Made by a program: the position numbers and the translations under genes
The notes under the pieces: generated by a model
What the model was told of the DNA's origin: nothing
The model's input: only the letters and a program-made list of their open reading frames with translations
The model's database searches: none
Assembly (NCBI GenBank): GCA_963555705.1
Contig: OY743189.1
Span: 7,581,501 to 7,645,500, forward strand
Direction of reading: 5' to 3'
Source: Ligustrum vulgare
Lineage: Eukaryota > Streptophyta > Magnoliopsida > Lamiales > Oleaceae
Length of the DNA stretch: 64,000 nucleotides
Shown here: in pieces, positions 11,201-21,170 of the stretch
How positions within the stretch are numbered: position 1 is the stretch's first letter
How the letters are laid out: each line of letters starts with the position of its first letter

Positions 11201-11550
11201 ATTTCGTCTGTCATATCATTATTGTCATTTTCCACATCATTCTCATCAATATTGCCTAAATTATTCTCCTGCAGTCCACCTTCATTGTCACTAGTGCATG
11301 TCCTAGGAAGCATACTCTCACCATGCCATATCCATCGTTTATAACCTTCTTTAAACCCACGACGAATCAAATGACTCTTCACTTGCTCAAAACTACGAAA
11401 CTTTCTCAGATTCTTACAATCACAACAAGGACACAAAATCATTGCTTCACATTTCTCTCTCATGTGTTCGTCCGCACATTTCATAAACTCTTCAACTCCT
11501 TTCAAATATTCATGTGTATTACGCCTGCCGTACATCCAATCTCGATCCAT
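8299..11550 (-). CDS. CACTA tnp2 transposase, intact 1083-aa ORF
   Basis: Transposase of CACTA elements; it binds the element's subterminal repeats and ends and catalyses excision and insertion in the nucleus. Domain order as read: transposase-associated domain (residues ~1-80, with MDRDWMY start and a CPCCDC zinc-like cluster), tnp2 core (~210-600, including CPNDCILYRNEY, CPKCGASR, GLCTDGMNPHG, GYTNKGPKACPFCEE and the HCLDVMHVEKNVCDS motif), DUF4218 (~640-760, MKSHDCHVLMQ and YMYPFERYMG), and C-terminal DUF4216 (~930-1010). The length is normal for the family and there is no internal stop. The ATG at 11550 opens the conserved MDRDWMY, so the start is well supported. It is divergently placed from nothing else; its promoter should lie in the AT-rich 11.55-12.6 kb leader. 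The intact frame suggests a fairly young insertion. Confidence 0.92.
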   Translation of the reverse strand: MDRDWMYGRRNTHEYLKGVEEFMKCADEHMREKCEAMILCPCCDCKNLRKFRSFEQVKSHLIRRGFKEGYKRWIWHGESMLPRTCTSDNEGGLQENNLGNIDENDVENDNNDMTDEMMRDIQGEFIEKPHVFDSLFNDSQKTLFPGCRKFTKLSAVLKLYNLKVNSRWSDKSFTALLELLREMLPEDNELPSSIYEAKKLLCPMGMEIERIHACPNDCILYRNEYKDLHLCPKCGASRYKRKNMNANSEDKKSPPAKVLWYLPVVPRFKRLFANAKDAKNMRWHADGRKQDGKLRHVADSPQWRNINRLFPDFGGEDRNLRLGLCTDGMNPHGNMSSQHSTWPVLLTIYNLPPWLCMKRKYIILSLLISGPKQPGNDIDVYLAPLIEDLRLMWDEGVSVFDAHSQMNFTLRAMIFCTVNDFPAYGNLSGYTNKGPKACPFCEEDTIDLRLKNCKKNVFMSHRRFLPVDHPYRKKKKAFNGKIEDRAARLPLTGGEVYERVKNIDVLFGKPFKPPQKSLWKKRSVFWDLPYWQHLSVRHCLDVMHVEKNVCDSIIGTLLNVQGKMKDGIKVRKDMVEMGIRDQLAPQESEKRTYLPPACYTLSSKEKTCFCECLHGIKVPSGYSSNIKSLVSMKDLKLVGMKSHDCHVLMQHLLPVATRGILPKHVRQVIIKLCFFFNAICSKVVDPEALDDLQADIVITLCQFEMYFPPSFFDVMVHLLVHLVREIKICGPVFLRYMYPFERYMGILKGYVRNRFRPEGSIIEGYAAEEAIEFYTDYLDDVETIGVPKSRHEGRLEGKGTIGCKSIVPSVELRDKAHLLVLQHLSQVHPYLDEHMSILRQQNPSKGERWVTNQHNRLFAKWFKDRVMKELSQTSNTIVETVKWLAYGPSTIVRSYEAYDINGYTFYTKRQDDKSAVQNSGVTQVALSRDFSSAKDTMPIDASMSYYGVIEEIWELDYREFKFPLFQCKWVDNRRGVRVDELGFTLVDFGRLGYLDEPFILASQAKQVFYVLDPADTKWSVVLQGKRRIVGIGDVVDEEDYDHFDETPPFSIGIQGSATLEEDNIESTYMRWDHEEGLWIDRRS

Positions 11551-12094
11551 ATCTAATAACCTATATGCGAAGATATAATTAAAAAAATATTACTTTTGAG
11601 TGAATATTTGTAATGATAGTTATATATTTGAACCAACTATATATTAATAATTGAAATCACATGCATACGATAATTTATTACGTTGAATACTTCATAATTT
11701 TACTAGTATATTTTGTTTAGTTATTTATTTAGTATGGTTAATTCTATGATAGTGAAAATCACTTATAATTACTATTATCTTCATTTTTTATTTGTAAAAT
11801 CCTACAGTAATTTCGGCAGAGTCTCCCCTATAAGTTGGACTTACCCAACCTGTAGGAGGATTAATCAAAATGCCACAATACAACAAAAATGTTCAACCTC
11901 CACATATTCACTACTCAAACATAATAAATCAAACTTCAACATCATCAACCACTCCAAAATTAATCCAAAATCAATTCTTAATTCCTAAAATGCTCAAAGT
12001 ATGATTACATAACCTAACATTCCATGCATAATTTCAATATAATTCCAATAATTCAAATTCTATCAATTAACTATTTGCAATACCAAAATTATAA

Positions 12095-12095
<1 letters not shown>

Positions 12096-12141
<46 letters not shown>

Positions 12142-12163
12142 ATTCACATTTTTATACATACAA

Positions 12164-12236
<73 letters not shown>

Positions 12237-12450
12237 CATTTTTATACATACAAATATATATATACATAAACACACACATATATACATATATATACACACA
12301 AACACATATAGATCTACTTATATATACATACATATATATATATACATATACATATACACATACACATATATATATATACATACACGGACACACACACACA
12401 CATATATATATACATATACACGGACACACACACACCACACACACATAGAG
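12096..12450. repeat. (TA)n / (CA)n microsatellite tract
   Basis: Long TA runs at about 12096-12140 and 12168-12232, joined by a duplicated block (AACATTTTTATACATACAAAT type, seen near 12146 and 12236), pass into mixed TA/CA repeats up to about 12450. The tract lies in the 5' non-coding part of CACTA element A. Open frames here are low-complexity artefacts. Confidence 0.9.
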
Positions 12451-12630
12451 TAAAGTTCTTACGAGATGGAGGCGGGTTCGTGGTGGTGTCGCGGTGTTGG
12501 TGGCGTCGTGGTGTTGGTGGAGGCATGGTGGTGATGGCTTTGCGATGTTGAAGTGTTGAGAGAGAGTGAGAGAGAGATATGCGCGGTCGGGATTAATGAA
12601 ATCGCGCGAATTTTGAAAGATGTATTAAAT

Positions 12631-12697
12631 GGTTTAGGCGTCGGTTCTCGAAGAACCGACGCCTAAACTATTTTTTTTTCGCGTTTTTGTACTAGTG
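12631..12697 (-). repeat. CACTA terminal and subterminal inverted repeats
   Basis: Positions 12631-12667 form a near-perfect palindrome, TTTAGGCGTCGGTTCT then AGAACCGACGCCTAAA around a short loop. Positions 12680-12697 hold the element end, CACTAGTACAAAAACGCG on the minus strand. Subterminal repeats of this kind are transposase-binding sites in the superfamily. The same GGCGTCGGTT motif recurs at 46207-46400 in element C. Confidence 0.85.
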
Positions 12698-13572
12698 CCA
12701 ATTCTATAGTAATGAAAATCAAGAAGTATATAGAGACATGTATTACAATAAATTACCAGGTTCATAGGGAATATACTTTAAAATATAATTTGAAAAATTT
12801 ATCAGAGATAACCCTGGAATACCTAGAACATTAGGATCAAGAATAAAATTTCTATTTGAAAGATTAGCATATATATGTCAACAAAGACAATTATTAAAGA
12901 AATCAGAAAAAATTAACTAGAATATGTTGTGAAGATATGGAAAAACCTACCCAATGAGGATGTAACCTTGAAAGAAGAAAAAATAATAATAAAAGAAAAT
13001 ATAAAAATAGAAAGTTTAAAAAATTCAGAAATTTTAAGAAAAGATATATAAAACCTAAGAGAAGATATTATAAAAGAAAATATAACCCAAATAAAAAATA
13101 AAAAAATAGGACTTATAAGAATGACAAAAGCCAATGCAAATGTTGGAATTGTGGAGAAATGGGACATATAGGCCCTGATTGTAACAAAAAGAAAGTTAAA
13201 ATATTACAAAAAGAATGTCTAGAAATAGAAAGCGAACTAAGTGAAATATCTTATATTGAAGAATACTATGATCAAGAAGTCTATATAAGTGAAACAGATT
13301 TAGAAAACAATGAATCAGGATCAGAATAAAGAAATAGAAGAAATAGAAACAAATAAGAACATAGATAAACAAGAATATGAAGGAATAGAAGGTTATGGAT
13401 TAAAAGTAACTTTTGATAATAATAAGTTCAGAAAATACAAAAATTACCTTTAGATTTGAAAATAGGAAAATGGGAAATATTAAATAGAATATGGAAAAGA
13501 GAAAAAGTAATAATAAATGAATATCATAAAATTGAAAGGACAATAGATGTTAGAACCACTCAATGAACACAC
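12698..13572 (+). pseudogene. Endogenous caulimovirid fragment (coat-protein region), decayed
   Basis: A very A-rich segment encodes, in the frame of position 13141, a Lys/Arg/Asn-rich stretch (about 12960-13130) followed by a CCHC zinc knuckle (Cys at 13141 and 13150, His at 13165, Cys at 13180) and an acidic Glu/Ser/Tyr-rich tail ending at a TAA at 13327. Basic region, knuckle, then acidic tail is the usual C-terminal order of caulimovirid coat proteins, and the base composition fits. The frame holds a TAA at 13099-13101, and the DNA upstream (12760-12910) shows further stops. No reverse transcriptase or movement-protein region was found. It abuts the CACTA terminus on the left and LTR X1 on the right. 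An unusual LTR-retrotransposon gag is the main alternative. Genus not resolved. Confidence 0.55.
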
Positions 13573-13787
13573 AAAAATACGGTTAAAGAACATTGCATCA
13601 TTAAGCATGCATTGGCATCGAAATGGGGAAGTCAAATGTTTTAATGAAAGGAATGTGTCAAAGTGCAAATTTTGTCAAAAGTTATGTATCCCAAGTTTTT
13701 CAAGAAAGAATGGGTGTACTTCTATATCATGAAAGATGTGAGTGGGAAATGGGGTGCGGGGGACCGGCGTACCCGAACGAAATGAGC

Positions 13788-13872
13788 TGCTTTGCGGTGG
13801 AATAAAGTGAATGACCGCTTTGCGGTGGGAAAGTGAATGTTAAATCGCTTTGCGGTGGAAATGTGAATGTTA
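13788..13872 (+). repeat. CTTTGCGGTGG minisatellite in LTR X1
   Basis: Three diverged units of roughly 26-30 bases centred on CGCTTTGCGGTGG(A/G). The corresponding array in X2 (50047-50160) has four units. Confidence 0.7.
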
Positions 13873-14523
13873 ATCTGGTTCCAAATAAGAATTGTCCACT
13901 GTTATCTGATTGACTAGAAGATACACCAAGTGAGCTCGCGATGGAATGAAGTAAAAGTTTTCAAATGTTAAGTGAAAGCTTGAAAAGTTTGAAAGTTTTG
14001 AAAGGTCAAAGTGAATTGGGATACATATTTCAAAGTTTAAAGCATTTCATGTCATAAGCATGCATCACTTGCACGAAATTTGCTTACCGAGCTTTAGCTC
14101 ACCCTAATCCCTCCCCAATATTTCAGATGATGAAAGCTAGATGAGACGAGGAGAGCACTCGGTGACAGACTCAATCTATACCTACCTTCAATCTTTGAAA
14201 ATAAAGTTAAATTAGAATTTATTTAAGTTTCTCATTAATTATTCCTTATTTCATTTATTATTGTTAATTGTTTGGTTGAAATTAGCTTTGAATAAGTATG
14301 GGTGTAGTATTAGAGGTTAAATTACCTCTTATTTCATTTGCTAAAGTTTATTTACTAGGAATTATATTGTTGAGGAGTTGGAACTTATTGAAATGATTTT
14401 GATGATGTTTGGGATTGAATGAGTTGATATGTGTACTTTAAAATGGTTTTGATGTCCCTCTACATGTTGGCTATGTCTAATTTATAGAGGAGATTTTGCT
14501 GAAATTTTTGTAAAATTTTATAG

Positions 14524-14767
14524 TGTGTTTGATACACAAAAGATGGAAAATGAAAATGGAAAATATTTTCATGGAAAATCTTTTTCCACCTCCCCCATTG
14601 GAAATTTTTCAAGGCAAATAATGAGAAACAATGCATAAAAGAGTTGTACCATGGAAAATACTGGAACATTTTCCATGGAAAATCTTGTGAATCAAACATG
14701 TAAAGGTGGAAAATATTTTTATTGATGGGACATTTTTCATGAAAAATCCCTTCAATCAAACACACCA
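14524..14767. mobile_element. MITE inside LTR X1
   Basis: About 244 bases present in X1 but absent from the same place in X2. The ends form inverted repeats TGTGTTTGAT / ATCAAACACA, and ATAG flanks both sides (14520-14523 and 14768-14771). Internally it holds repeated inverted GGAAAA..TTTTCC motifs. The superfamily is not clear. Confidence 0.6.
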
Positions 14768-14870
14768 ATAGAAAATGAAAATGTTGAGATTTTAAATGAT
14801 TTCTTTTCCGCATTTAAGTAAAGAAAAGTTAACATGCTCATGTTTAAGATTTTGAACTTGGGGTGTTACA

Positions 14871-15757
14871 CAATAAATCCGGGCGATGTAAAACGTTTGT
14901 GAGTTTGAAATAGGGAAGAGGGAAAAGAGAGAGCATCCGATCTTGGAGGTCTAGCTTGGTAGTCCTCCATTGTTGCTCTTGTTCTTGTTCTTCCCATATT
15001 GGAGTAACGAAGAGTAGTGGTTGTTGAGTCGAGCTTGGAGTCGAGGTGTCAATTTGGAGAGCTTACTGAGCCCGTAGGCGTATCGAAGACCCAACCACAA
15101 TTTCAACACGTATCTTCAAGATATACTTTATCGTGTGAAATGCATATTCACATAGATTGGACTCACATATTACACACTGGAATATTTTTAACTCTGTTAT
15201 GCTTAAATTATAAGTGAAATGAGATTCTTTGTTGTAGAAGTACCAATGAGAATGGCTAATGCTGAAGAAATCTTGAGTGCATATATTTTTCTTTCTTAAA
15301 TTACAACAGTGTTCCATAATATTCTTAAATTAAAAGTATAATGAAATTTTGTTTTATAAAATTATCTGTGATAATGGCCAATGCCGAAGAAATCTTGAGT
15401 ATAGATATTTTGCTTGCTTAAAACATTTTATGTGAATGAGAATACTTGCATCTTACTGCTTCTCATCAAATTCTTAAGACCTTCAAGTTAAGTGCTTCAT
15501 GAGTTGGAGTTTTACTGTTTCGTCTGATAGTTGCAGAGCTCTAGGTCTTAAATTAATAAAATAGCCAACACATCCGATTGGAGTCATCTACTTTTCTTTC
15601 TGTAAGTTTCCCTTATGAATACCATGACCAAGTTGATTCTGAAGCAAATTAAAGAAGTATTCATATCATTGTTGGGTTTTGAAATTTCTTATCTACTAAA
15701 ATCTTAGGCCTTAACATTTAGTGAATGTATATTTCTTCCTCTTCCTTCAACATATGA
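14871..15757. other. Unassigned stretch with a ~120-bp tandem duplication
   Basis: No gene was recognised. About 15206-15325 and 15325-15440 are diverged copies sharing ATGGC(T/C)AATGC(T/C)GAAGAAATC followed by TTGAGT. The part at 14930-15110 has the look of a spliced or LTR leader (CT-rich, GTCGAG repeats) but no family could be assigned. Confidence 0.4.
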
Positions 15758-16110
15758 AGGAGCTGAAGATGGTAAGCATGATTATTACAAGTTTTGGAAA
15801 AAATTGGATACAATGTTTCTGTCCAAAAAGTAGATGATGATATAAATCCATGAATGCACAACACATCTTTTGGAACATTATCATTTTGTAAAACTTTAAC
15901 CAATATGTTAAAATCTTGCAGAGTTTTAGTTGAAGGTTTGTTAAAGTGGGTATTTTTTATAACCTTTAGCCCTGTCATTTTTGAAATATAAATAAATAAT
16001 GTTTCTTTACAAGAAGAGATCAATGAAATGCAGATTTTACAATCACAATCCTCGGGTGTAGGTGCAGGGCATCTCAAGGAGATCCAGTGGTTGACGAATT
16101 TTTTTGCTTT
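15758..16110 (-). pseudogene. BODYGUARD-like alpha/beta hydrolase fragment
   Basis: The minus strand encodes a cysteine-containing segment (EDCDCKICISLISSCKETLF) and then VLCIHGFISSSTFWTET, the HGF-(I/L)-SSS-FWTET oxyanion-loop strand of plant BODYGUARD-type hydrolases, which act in cuticle formation in the cell wall. The order and spacing of the two blocks fit the family. The nucleophile elbow (GxSxG) and everything downstream are missing; the reading continues into unrelated residues after FSKTCNN. It is a truncated copy of perhaps one or two exons. It lies directly upstream of a Helitron-like 3' end at 16265, which may explain its capture. Family call is from motif recognition only. Confidence 0.5.
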
Positions 16111-16233
16111 GATGACGTTCTATGGGGAGATTGAAAAACTAAACCCCAAGGTATCTTAGGTCCTTTAAATTTCCAATCGAATGTATTGCAAAACCATTGC
16201 AGTTTTTCTATAATTTAGTATCTATCAATGGAA

Positions 16234-16265
16234 TATGTTCATGCATCGCACGGGTGTGAAACTAG
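16234..16265 (+). mobile_element. Helitron-like 3' terminus
   Basis: The sequence GTTCATGCATCGCACGGG could derive from a GC-rich hairpin whose right arm GCACGGG is kept while the left arm is eroded; eight bases later comes CTAG followed by T. Helitrons end in a short hairpin, about 10 bases, then CTRR, inserted before T. The 5' end was not found. Confidence 0.3.
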
Positions 16266-17355
16266 TTGTATTATAGAGAGAGAAGAGAGGGCAACTGGAT
16301 TGGCTTCGCACCTTCCTCCAGTCCAACTACTAAACGGGAAGTTGGCGATAATGCCACCACCGTGTGGTGCGATGAGGAGAAGTTGTGCATGGTGGAGGTG
16401 GCTTTAGGCGAGTTTGGGTCCAAAACAGAAGGTAATTCGAGGCTTCGAAGTTCTATTTTGGGTTTTCCAACAAAGAATTCGACACAGCAACAATGGTAAG
16501 TGATGGGTTTCTTGGTTTATTTTCCTGGTTTTCTTAGGTTTCATTGGAGGTTGATTGGATTTTGGAGGAGGAGGTCGGTATTGATGGTGTGTGATTGGCA
16601 ACGGTCCTGGTGGTTAGGTGATGGTGGAACCGTTGATTTGGGGTGTGGGAGTCTTGGATTGGTTTGGGTTGGGATGCACGGTATGGTTATTGGTGATGGA
16701 GGTGGAGGTGGAGGTGGAGGTGGAGGTGGAGGTGGTGGCTTTGGTGGAGGTTCGACTGTGGCTGCTGGCTATGGATGGCTTTGGAGGTAGATGAAGGCCA
16801 TGATGTGTGAACTTTGGTTTTGGACAGTGAATTTCATAAGATTTTTTGGTTAGTTATTAAATAAAGTTTGTTTTTGTTTTCAATTGGATCCTTCCCGTTT
16901 CCTTCAATCCATGGTCCGGATCGAGGCGACGATTCTCGACTTCCTCCAGTTCCATTGACTAGATTAGAGGCAGTGAGGTGTAAGGAATTCACATTATGTG
17001 CAGTGGATACTTAATGTCTAAACCGAAAATGACAAACGGGAGAGGAGAGAATTTCATACCCAATAACGTGTAAGTTACTATAAAATTTTAGTGTGTGTTG
17101 TGGCGTGAATTGTGAGGGGTGGAGATGAGTTATACACTTGTTTGGATTCAGATTTTGGTAATTTAGGTAAATCGATAATTGGGACTTGGGAGGGACATGA
17201 ATGGAGAGAATTTTGGAAAGTGTGTAAATTTTAATTTCTTTAATTTTATTTATTTATTTTAGGGTAAGGAAAGAACGTGTGTTGAAGAATCTACAAGTTG
17301 AGCTTCTATAATAGGCCAAGAGAATTTGATTAGGGGTATTTATACAAATATCCTT
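16266..17355. other. Non-coding stretch with (GGTGGA)n run
   Basis: A GGTGGA repeat at about 16700-16740 and general TGG richness create long artefactual glycine frames at 16500-16790. Nothing else was recognised; 17220-17355 grades into A/T homopolymer-rich DNA. Confidence 0.5.
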
Positions 17356-17359
17356 CTTT

Positions 17360-18200
17360 TTTGGACAACTTACAAATATACCTTTAAAAAAATTTTAGGA
17401 AGTAGTGCCACTTTTTTAATGTTTGTCATTTTTTTTTAATGATTTTGTCACTTTTTTTAAAATAATAAAAAAAAAAGCGACACCGTGTCACTTATTTTTT
17501 AAAAAGTGACATGTATGTTATTTTCTTTAATCAAACTAAATTCAAACCTTAGAATAAATTCATGATTTTTTAATTTTATTTAAAATATTAGAATAATTGT
17601 CACTTTTTAAAAAAAGTGATACAATGTCACTTTTTTTTTTTTTTTTTTTAATAATTTTACTTTTTATTACCTTTTCTTTTAACTTATAAGTGACACTTGA
17701 CAATTTCACTTTTTAATTTTTGTAATATCCATCATTGACTAACAAATTACATAAGTCCACAAATACTCGCAGACACATTACACATTCTCCATATACAAAC
17801 ATAATGTTATTTTTTTTACTTTTCTTTTCACTAAAAACTGAATTCTGTAACCTTTTAGTGGAAAAAGTGACTTTGTCACTTTTTTATTTGAATGTCCTTT
17901 TTTCAATTTTTGCAATATTCACCATTGACTAACAAATTACACAATTCACAAATACTAATAAATACATCATACAATGCAACATTTTAAAAAATGTGATAAA
18001 ATGTCAATTCTATCATTTTTTTTTCCTTTATCTCTCCTTCTCTTTTAATTAAAAATGACACTGTTCAAAAAGTGTCACAGTGTCAATTTCTTTTAAAAAG
18101 AAAAGAATAGAGAGTACGTTTTGTCACTTTGCTACTTGAATGTAACTTTTCAATTTTTGCAATATCCATCTATGACATGATATCACTTTTTAGTAAGTTG

Positions 18201-18232
<32 letters not shown>

Positions 18233-18960
18233 CAATTTTTACAATAACCAACACTGACTAACAAATTAAAAAAGTCCACAAACACTAATGGACACATTAC
18301 ACGATGTCATTTTTTTCTATTTCAATATTACTTTTTTTAATTTTTATAATATTCATCATTGACTACATACTTCAATGTAACTTAACAAATTACACAAAGG
18401 AAAACCTTTTTAGTGAATTGTCATTTTTGTACAATTGAAATTGAAATTGAAATGATATACAATTGAATATCACTTTTTCTGTAAAAAACAAGTCGAAACC
18501 TTAGATTGTAACTTTTTAGCGGCGTTGTCGTGTTTTTCTATGATTGAAATAGCATAGGGAAATATTAGCAATCTGTGCATCAGAAATATTTGACCCTCAT
18601 CCAACAGAGAACTAATTATTCATGGAAACATTGTTATGATTAATGTAGTTTGTGTTATCACTTTTCAAGGACACAATCGTTGATCAATATATAATACATT
18701 TTACATACAAAAACACACCTAAATTACAAACCCAAAAAATAAGTATGGAACAAGGATTACATCCCCAGCCAATCCTCCAACAAAATCGCCAGTGCCACTA
18801 CTTCCACACTTTCATCAAAATTGCACATAGCTCAAACACTAAAAAGGAAGATCTCAAATCAATAGAAATATCGTATCATTTTTTCTGCTTGAATGTCACT
18901 TTTTCAATTTTTACAATATCCCTCATTGACGGACAAAATACACAAATTCATAAACAAAAT
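17360..18960 (+). repeat. Array of degenerate GTCACTTTTT-based repeats
   Basis: At least five diverged copies share TTGCAATAT(C/T)CA, CATTGACTAACAAATTACA, then (A/G)TCCACAAATACTAAT and CACATTACAC; they occur near 17725, 17905, 18235, 18345 and 18910. Between them lie many AAAAAGTGAC / GTCACTTTTT inverted motifs and T homopolymers. No coding content. It may be the inside of a non-autonomous element that expanded by tandem duplication. Confidence 0.6.
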
Positions 18961-20175
18961 AGTAGATAGATTAAAAACCACATTCCAAGAAAACTATATA
19001 TCTACGGAATAAAAATAGTTTACAACAAGTGAATAACTGTATACTGAATTTTTTAGCAACTTCAGGATTGTGTTCTTCGTCTTCAAATAATTCACCAAAG
19101 TCCTTTTTCACAACAAATCTTCAAGTGATCGAGTCAATGTCATTTTCAAATGAATCATCAACTCTAGCACAGAGAAAAGAGTACTCAGATTTAATCCAGT
19201 GATGAAAAGTGAACTTTGTCTATTCGAGTCTTTAGACAACTCCTCTTGAATTCAATTTCTCCAAATTATGGTCCTTATTTTCCATTTTATCAATTTTGAG
19301 AGTATTAGAAACAAACCTCAAACGATTTTCATAGCAAGAAATACATTGTTATCAAGGATTGAAGTTGGACTCATAGATGCAGAGAAGCAAATATACCCGT
19401 TGAGACAAAAACCATTGAACAACCTAGGAGAAATAAATATTTGGAACTTAGGAAATTGTACTGAGCCATTTCAACTATGATTTCTTCTAATTTCTCAATG
19501 TCATTTTCTCTGCGATAATCTCCAAATGTAAAAATAGAACACTTTAAACTTTCCAATTTATAAAAATCATCCCTTAATTTAACACATGGGTATATATATA
19601 GAGAGTACAGACCTGAAATTGTCCAAAGGAGGAACCGCTAGCAAATCTTAGTTTCAAGGTCTAAAACTCTATGAAAAACATGAATTTCTTGGTGAAATAT
19701 CAGTCGACTGTGCATCAAGGGCATACTACATGCATACATGATACAGCTGATGATAATGATGTGTGAGGAGATTCCATGGAGACGGTAGTGAGAAGAACAA
19801 ATTCGTCGATGAAGGCTCTTCGAGAGTTCACTGGATATGTGATAGTGATTTTGGGTGGCTTTTAGTTTTTTAGAACGTATTAATAACTTATTTAAATGAT
19901 CTAATTGGTTTAAAAGTGTATTTTTCAAAGGAAAAAATATATAACAACAAACCTAAAACTATCACTTTTAAAATTAACAAACATAATTTTTTTTTTTTTT
20001 TTTTTTAAATCAGGTCTTAATTAGGAATTAATTAATATAATATAATATAATATAAAAATAATTAACAATATTATATATTAAATTAAAACTAACATATTAT
20101 TATTTAAGTAAAAAACCTTCAAACACTACCTAATAAACCTGTGTCAGTCAACCACAGCCACCACCCTGACCCCAC
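18961..20175. other. Unassigned AT-rich stretch
   Basis: No gene or repeat family recognised. Short frames at 19268-19480 and 19638-19928 have no family resemblance. A TATAATATAA run lies at about 20036-20055. Confidence 0.4.
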
Positions 20176-20179
20176 CCAC

Positions 20180-20590
20180 CCTATCTTACAAAGTCATAAT
20201 TGTTCACACAAAGTCATATTTCAATCAGAATTACAAATTTATTTACAAACTTCACCCCCACCAACCCACCCCACAAGTCACAGTTAGTCACAAAAAGTCA
20301 CAATTACAAATTTAGCTCAAAAATTTCACCGTCCCAACCCAACCCACCCCACTACCCACACACCTTCATCCCACACAAAGAGTCACAATTGGTCACACAA
20401 AGTAATAATTCGGTCACAATTACAAATTTAATAGGAAATTTCACCACCCAACCCACCTAGCAAAGTAATAGTTGCTCACAAAAAGTCACAATTACAAATT
20501 TTTACCCAACCTACCCCCTCACTTGCAAAGTCACAATTTGTTACACAAGTCAAATTTCAATCACAATCACAAATTTAATCGCAAATTTCA
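20180..20590 (+). repeat. Tandem AAGTCACAATT / TTTCACCCCAACCC repeat array
   Basis: About five diverged units of 80-95 bases: CAAAGTCACAATTGGTCACA, then TCACAATTACAAATTTA, then AAATTTCACC followed by C-rich CCAACCCACCC. Related GGTCACAATTACCTA motifs reappear at 24430-24540. Confidence 0.65.
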
Positions 20591-20596
20591 CCCCAA

Positions 20597-21170
20597 CCTA
20601 GAGGTGTCAATCTAGGTGGTCCGGGCCGGGTCGGCCCGCCAACATAAAAGCCTGATAACGGCCCGCTTGAAAAAAGCCTGCCCGCTGCTGGTTATGGACC
20701 GGTTAAGGGTCAGCCCACAAATTTTGAACTACAACCCAGGCCCGCCCGCTGGCCCATGCGGGTCGCAGTTCATTCTGATTTGACCTGTAAGAATAAAAAT
20801 ATAGATTTTTTAATATTTATAGCAATTTTTTTGTCAAGTTTCTAAATACCAAATGATAAAAATGATAAATTCATATTTATACCATAAAATATTTACATAA
20901 AATTTAAAATTATATTTTATGTTATATGAATTACTTCTAAATTTGCAAATTTAAATAAAATATAAACAAAAAACAATTAAATGCTAAATGTATTTCTAAT
21001 TACTATTATCAAAGAACATTACGTTTTTTAGCTATTAGGGAGAAAAAAAATAAGATTTTGTTTTAAAAGTTGTATTAGAGTTTGTAGAAGAAGAGAGATT
21101 TTTAATGTTACAATATTTAATAAAACAGTTTTTTTTTTTTTTAATTTTTACGGGCTAGCCCTTTTTGACT
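20597..21170. mobile_element. Degenerate hAT-like non-autonomous element
   Basis: The left end, GAGGTGTCAATCTAGGTGG followed by a GGGCCGGGTCGGCCCG-type block and more GGCCCGC repeats, matches the usual start of plant hAT MITEs. On the right a GGGCTAGCCC palindrome followed by TTTTTGACTTT near 21155-21170 could be the worn other end. No TSD was confirmed. Confidence 0.35.

Larger units (their letters stand above)
5950..12697 (-). mobile_element. CACTA (En/Spm) transposon, element A, 3'-truncated
   Basis: The 5' terminus lies at 12697: read on the minus strand it begins CACTAGTACAAAAACGCG, followed within 35 bases by a subterminal palindrome (12631-12667) built on GGCGTCGGTT and AACCGACGCC. 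The element carries a complete tnp2 transposase gene (8299-11550) and a second gene of the Ptta/transposase_24 type, which runs into the left junction at 5950 without a stop or a terminal CACTA. The left (3') end is therefore missing. The base triplet next to the intact terminus is CCA; a matching TSD cannot be checked because the other end is lost. A second, shorter member of the same family is at 44947-46497. Confidence 0.85.
13573..14870 (+). mobile_element. Family-X solo LTR, copy X1, right half
   Basis: Homology with the LTR at 48046-50956 resumes at about 13573 (CATTGCATCAT, AAGCATG) and continues through GGGGGACCGGCGTACCCGAA, a CTTTGCGGTGG minisatellite, GAGCTTTAGCTCACCC, GATGTCCCTCTACATGTTGG, and the terminal CTTGGGGTGTTACA, ending at 14870. 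CAATA follows, against CACTA in front of 4382. No primer binding site follows, so this is a solo LTR. Confidence 0.7.

Noticed and set aside
12024..12526. Overlapping Tyr/Ile and Cys/Val-rich frames on both strands
   Set aside because: They are translations of (TA)n and (CA)n microsatellites.
12913..13167. 84-codon hydrophobic frame on the minus strand
   Set aside because: Antisense of the Lys-rich caulimovirid-like region; poly-Phe/Ile arises from AAA/AAT codons.
16500..16790. Gly-rich 96-codon frame resembling a glycine-rich protein
   Set aside because: Produced by a GGTGGA repeat; no signal peptide or conserved flank.
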